From Gluconobacter kanchanaburiensis NBRC 103587 (lineage in GTDB: Bacteria; Pseudomonadota; Alphaproteobacteria; Acetobacterales; Acetobacteraceae): a stretch of DNA of 64,000 bases. The notes under the pieces were generated by a model. The model was not told where the DNA came from, did no database searches, and saw only the letters and a list, made by a program, of their open reading frames with translations. The DNA is taken from positions 186,001-250,000 of the forward strand of contig NZ_BJVA01000003.1 in the NCBI RefSeq assembly GCF_007988905.1, in the 5' to 3' direction. Positions within the stretch are counted from its first letter, which is position 1, and every line of letters begins with the position of its first letter. Below are positions 61,732-64,000 of this stretch, in pieces. The position numbers were made by a program, and so were the translations under genes.

Positions 61732-61747
61732 TGCATGAACCGTGCCA
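61732..61747 (-). promoter_or_regulatory. Sigma-54-type -24/-12 promoter match, reading leftward
   Basis: On the minus strand TGGCACG-GTTC-ATGCA. The -24 GG and -12 GC lie ten bases apart, as required, and only the first base of the -12 element differs from the TTGCA consensus. Predicted start is near 61721, so the transcript would run antisense across pspF towards pspA. No RpoN gene is in the window. Confidence 0.45.
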
Positions 61748-61766
61748 AATTTGAGAGGACAAGATT

Positions 61767-61885
61767 TTTGTAAAGAAGGTTACGTTCTGTAGGGGGTCAG
61801 ATTGGTTTGTGGCACCATTTTATGGGTTGATACACCATGTGTTGCGGAGGGTGCTTCTTCAATTGGACGAATTTTTCTTTACAAA
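61767..61885. promoter_or_regulatory. Spaced inverted repeat in the cysH upstream region
   Basis: TTTGTAAAGAA (61767-61777) and its exact complement TTCTTTACAAA (61875-61885), 97 bases apart. It could bracket a structured leader, bind a looping regulator, or mark an unrecognised short element. Confidence 0.35.
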
Positions 61886-62013
61886 GACGTAATATGAACT
61901 AAAAATAAAAGTTATATCAAACAAAATAGTTTATTTTCCCAATTGATGCGCCTATGTCTCGGGTCGTGTCGCGAGGGCGGCATGACCGATCTGGACACGG
62001 ACAGGTGCAGCTT

Positions 62014-62694
62014 ATGTCGCTTTCACAGATGGAACTGGACCGTCTTCGCCGAATCCCTGAAGAGCGGGTTCTGGAGGAGACGCTGGATCTGTTGCAGGGG
62101 CGTGTGGCCGTCATTTCGTCATTCGGAGCGGAGTCGGCTGTCCTGCTGGACCTGGTGGCACGGGTTGATCCCTCCGTTCCTGTCTTCTTTCTGGATACGA
62201 AGCGGCATTTTCCTGAAACGCTGGAGTATCGCGACAGACTGGCCCGCAGGCTGGGTCTGACGGATGTCCGGACGCTGTCGCCGACGCCCAAGATGCTGCA
62301 CGACCGTGATCCACAGGATCAGCTTGCGGATTTCGATCCGGATGCGTGCTGTGCGCTGCGCAAGGTCGAACCTTTGGAGCTGGTGCTGCCGGATTTCGAT
62401 GTCTGGATCACGGGGCGTAAGCGCAGTCAGGCTGCGACGCGTGCTGCTTTGCCTCTGGTTGATCCCCAGCCTGATGGCAGCGTGAAGCTTAACCCGCTTG
62501 CGGGGTGGGGGCCGGAGAAGATCGAGGCGCAGATGCAGCGCCGGGATCTGCCGCGGCATCCCCTGGTTGCAAAAGGTTACACCTCGATCGGTTGTGCTCC
62601 GTGCACAAGGGCGGTCAAGGATGGTGAAGATGGACGGGCGGGCCGATGGGCCGGTCTGGCCAAGACGGAATGCGGCATTCACAGGCCGGCATGA
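62014..62694 (+). CDS. cysH: Adenylyl-sulfate (APS) reductase, 4Fe-4S type
   Basis: Reduces APS to sulfite in assimilatory sulfate reduction. From the ATG at 62014 (AGGTG seven bases upstream) the protein is 226 residues. The cysteine pairs CC (112-113) and CxxC (194, 197) give the 4Fe-4S cluster of the APS-specific branch, which PAPS reductases such as E. coli CysH lack. The catalytic cysteine is in ECGIH (Cys220). The PP-loop region is VAVISSFGAESAVLL (about 31-45) and VFFLDTKRHFPETLEY follows. cysD begins within 15 bases, so the genes are co-transcribed. Confidence 0.93.
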   Translation: MSLSQMELDRLRRIPEERVLEETLDLLQGRVAVISSFGAESAVLLDLVARVDPSVPVFFLDTKRHFPETLEYRDRLARRLGLTDVRTLSPTPKMLHDRDPQDQLADFDPDACCALRKVEPLELVLPDFDVWITGRKRSQAATRAALPLVDPQPDGSVKLNPLAGWGPEKIEAQMQRRDLPRHPLVAKGYTSIGCAPCTRAVKDGEDGRAGRWAGLAKTECGIHRPA

Positions 62695-62708
62695 CTACGG
62701 AGCGGATA

Positions 62709-63569
62709 ATGACGCAGACACCGATCCTGTCCCGGGATCAGTCCTCCACCCCAAGCTTGGCGCAACCGCGTATCATGGATGATCTGGACCAGCTTGAGGC
62801 CCAGAGCATTTTCATTCTGCGCGAGGCCTATCGCAAGCTGAAGCCCCTGTCCCTGCTGTGGTCGCTGGGCAAGGACAGCAACGTGATGGTGTGGCTGGCG
62901 CGCAAGGCGTTCATGGGGCACGTTCCGTTCCCGGTCATGCATGTCGATACCGAGAAGAAATTCCCGGAAATGTATGCGTTCCGCGACGAATATACGAAGA
63001 AATGGAACCTCGACCTGCTGCTGGGCTACTGCCCGCCGGTTGAGGAAATTGACCCGTCGCTTCCCCCTGCCGCCCGGTCTGCTGCGCGCAAGACGGCTGG
63101 TCTGGCCGCGATGATCGACAAGCACAAGTTCCGGGGCGTTATCGCCGGTATCCGCCGTGACGAGCAGGCGACGCGGGCGAAAGAGCGCGTGTTCAGCCCG
63201 CGCGGGGCCGGGCATCGCTGGGACGTGCGCAACCAGCCGCCCGAGTTCTGGGACCAGTATGCGACGCCGTATGAAGACGGCATGCATATCCGTGTTCATC
63301 CGCTGCTGTCGTGGCGCGAGATCGACATCTGGCGCTACATCGAGCGCGAGAACATCCCGCTGGTGGATCTGTATTTTGCTAAAGACGGCAAGCGGTATCG
63401 CTCGCTGGGCGATCAGGACATCACCAGTCCGGTCGAAAGCAATGCCTCCACAGTGGCGGAAGTGATTGCGGAACTGGAAACCAGCCGGACGTCCGAGCGT
63501 GCGGGGCGTGCGATGGATCATGAATCCGAAGACGTGTTCGAGCGTCTGCGTGTGGCGGGGTATCTGTGA
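62709..63569 (+). CDS. cysD: Sulfate adenylyltransferase subunit 2
   Basis: Catalytic subunit of ATP sulfurylase, forming APS from sulfate and ATP. 286 residues. PP-motif [20 protein letters not shown] (about 50-69), [37 protein letters not shown] and [17 protein letters not shown] are the family landmarks. ATG 62709 has GGAG six bases upstream; an alternative ATG at 62691 overlaps the cysH stop (ATGA), so a six-residue longer form is possible. cysN follows after two bases. Confidence 0.95.
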   Translation: MTQTPILSRDQSSTPSLAQPRIMDDLDQLEAQSIFILREAYRKLKPLSLLWSLGKDSNVMVWLARKAFMGHVPFPVMHVDTEKKFPEMYAFRDEYTKKWNLDLLLGYCPPVEEIDPSLPPAARSAARKTAGLAAMIDKHKFRGVIAGIRRDEQATRAKERVFSPRGAGHRWDVRNQPPEFWDQYATPYEDGMHIRVHPLLSWREIDIWRYIERENIPLVDLYFAKDGKRYRSLGDQDITSPVESNASTVAEVIAELETSRTSERAGRAMDHESEDVFERLRVAGYL

Positions 63570-63571
63570 CA

Positions 63572-64000
63572 ATGGGCGACAATATCGTGACCGGACAGTA
63601 TTCTGAGACCCATCGTGCTGCGGCAACGCCCATCGTCATCGTCGGGCATGTCGATCACGGTAAGTCCTCGCTGATCGGGCGTCTGCTGTATGACACGGAC
63701 AGCCTTCAGGACGGCAAGCTGGCGCAGATCGTCGAGAGCAGCCGCAAGCGTGGTCTGGCGGTGGAGTGGAGCTTCCTGCTCGATTCCCTTCAGATCGAGC
63801 GTGACCAGGGTGTGACTGTTGATTCCACGCGGATTCCGTTCCGTCTGGGGTCGCGGGAATTCGTGATCGTCGATGCGCCGGGCCATCGTCAGTTTCTGCG
63901 CAACATGATTACCGGGGCCGCCGATGCGGAAGCGGCTGTGCTGGTTGTCGATGCCAAGGAAGGCGCGCAGGAGCAGACACGGCGTCATGCCATGTTGCTG
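63572..64000 (+). CDS. cysN: Sulfate adenylyltransferase subunit 1 (partial, cut by window end)
   Basis: The first 143 codons of the GTPase subunit of ATP sulfurylase, or of a CysNC fusion with APS kinase, whose C-terminus is outside the window. The P-loop is [15 protein letters not shown] (25-39). [12 protein letters not shown] marks the switch I region and [28 protein letters not shown] the G3/switch II region and strand (about 96-123), as in elongation-factor-like GTPases. It starts two bases after cysD. Whether it carries a fused kinase cannot be seen. Confidence 0.92.
   Translation, partial: MGDNIVTGQYSETHRAAATPIVIVGHVDHGKSSLIGRLLYDTDSLQDGKLAQIVESSRKRGLAVEWSFLLDSLQIERDQGVTVDSTRIPFRLGSREFVIVDAPGHRQFLRNMITGAADAEAAVLVVDAKEGAQEQTRRHAMLL

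Larger units (their letters stand above)
61708..62013. other. Spacer between pspF and cysH
   Basis: 306 bases with no credible gene. Its left end has an ATCCAT-GAAA-ATGGAT hairpin (61714-61729) and a leftward sigma-54 promoter match at 61732-61747. The middle (61767-61885) is bounded by a perfect 11-base inverted repeat, and the right part (61870-61940) is AT-rich. The cysH promoter should lie here. Confidence 0.8.

Noticed and set aside
61816-61832. Second sigma-54-like stretch TGGCACCATTTTATGG on the plus strand upstream of cysH
   Set aside because: The -24 part is good but the -12 GC is absent at the required distance (TG instead).
1-64000. tRNA, rRNA, CRISPR array, insertion sequence or prophage
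   Set aside because: No tRNA-like T-loop in a cloverleaf context, no regularly spaced repeats, no transposase or integrase frame and no terminal inverted repeats with target duplications were seen.

Overview
The window looks like a chromosomal segment of an acetic acid bacterium (Alphaproteobacteria, Acetobacteraceae), most likely Gluconobacter or a close relative. This is inferred from protein resemblance, overall high GC content, a hopanoid RND transporter (HpnN), a FlgF-FlgG-FlgA flagellar cluster, a surface Hint/AIDA-repeat protein and a 4Fe-4S APS reductase. I could not run a database search, so the genus is an inference. I see 49 protein genes (the last cut by the window edge), no tRNA or rRNA, no CRISPR array, no insertion sequence and no prophage. 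Content is dominated by cell-envelope functions.

Layout. 0-7 kb: an OmpW-type porin, then a tripartite heavy-metal-type RND efflux operon. 7-17.4 kb (all leftward): an M61 peptidase, two AT-richer glycosyltransferase genes, a histidine phosphatase, prs, then an outer-membrane barrel, a lipoprotein and a TonB-like protein. 17.6-26.4 kb: AlkA-type glycosylase, a membrane GGDEF-EAL protein, a haem-oxygenase-fold candidate, a YbfF-like hydrolase, a ClC channel, a RidA protein and a FemAB-like acyltransferase. 26.5-29 kb: flgF-flgG-flgA. 29-36.5 kb (leftward): S9 peptidase, an orphan multidrug RND pump, a short-chain dehydrogenase and a lipase-like lipoprotein whose nucleophile serine is replaced. 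36.7-39.2 kb: DUF3297 protein, nucleoside hydrolase, sulfide:quinone oxidoreductase. 39.3-47 kb (leftward): a large TonB-dependent receptor, an AT-rich spacer, a cupin and VOC pair, hpnN. 47-49.5 kb: IMPACT protein and an alginate-export-type porin. 49.5-54.7 kb (leftward): a glycosyltransferase overlapping the end of a Hint/AIDA-repeat surface protein gene region, and radA. 54.9-61.7 kb: an envelope-stress locus. 61.7-64 kb: cysH-cysD-cysN for sulfate assimilation.

The most interesting system is the envelope-stress locus at 54.9-61.7 kb. PspF is encoded divergently from a leftward run of seven closely spaced genes: pspA, pspB, two secreted toastrack/GIN-like beta-repeat proteins, then mlaE, mlaF and a 68-residue membrane protein. 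No ordinary PspC is present. Instead the second beta-repeat protein has one membrane segment followed by a C-terminal tail that closely matches the C-terminal tail of enterobacterial PspC. I read this as a Psp system in which a periplasmic beta-repeat sensor is fused to the PspC signalling tail, possibly co-transcribed with a lipid transporter. A good sigma-54 promoter match lies past the end of pspF, pointing leftward across it.

Other points worth checking are a surface protein with AIDA-like repeats next to a probable dedicated glycosyltransferase, a lipase-family lipoprotein with Ser to Ala at the nucleophile, and a two-copy intergenic repeat with three stem-loops that covary between copies.
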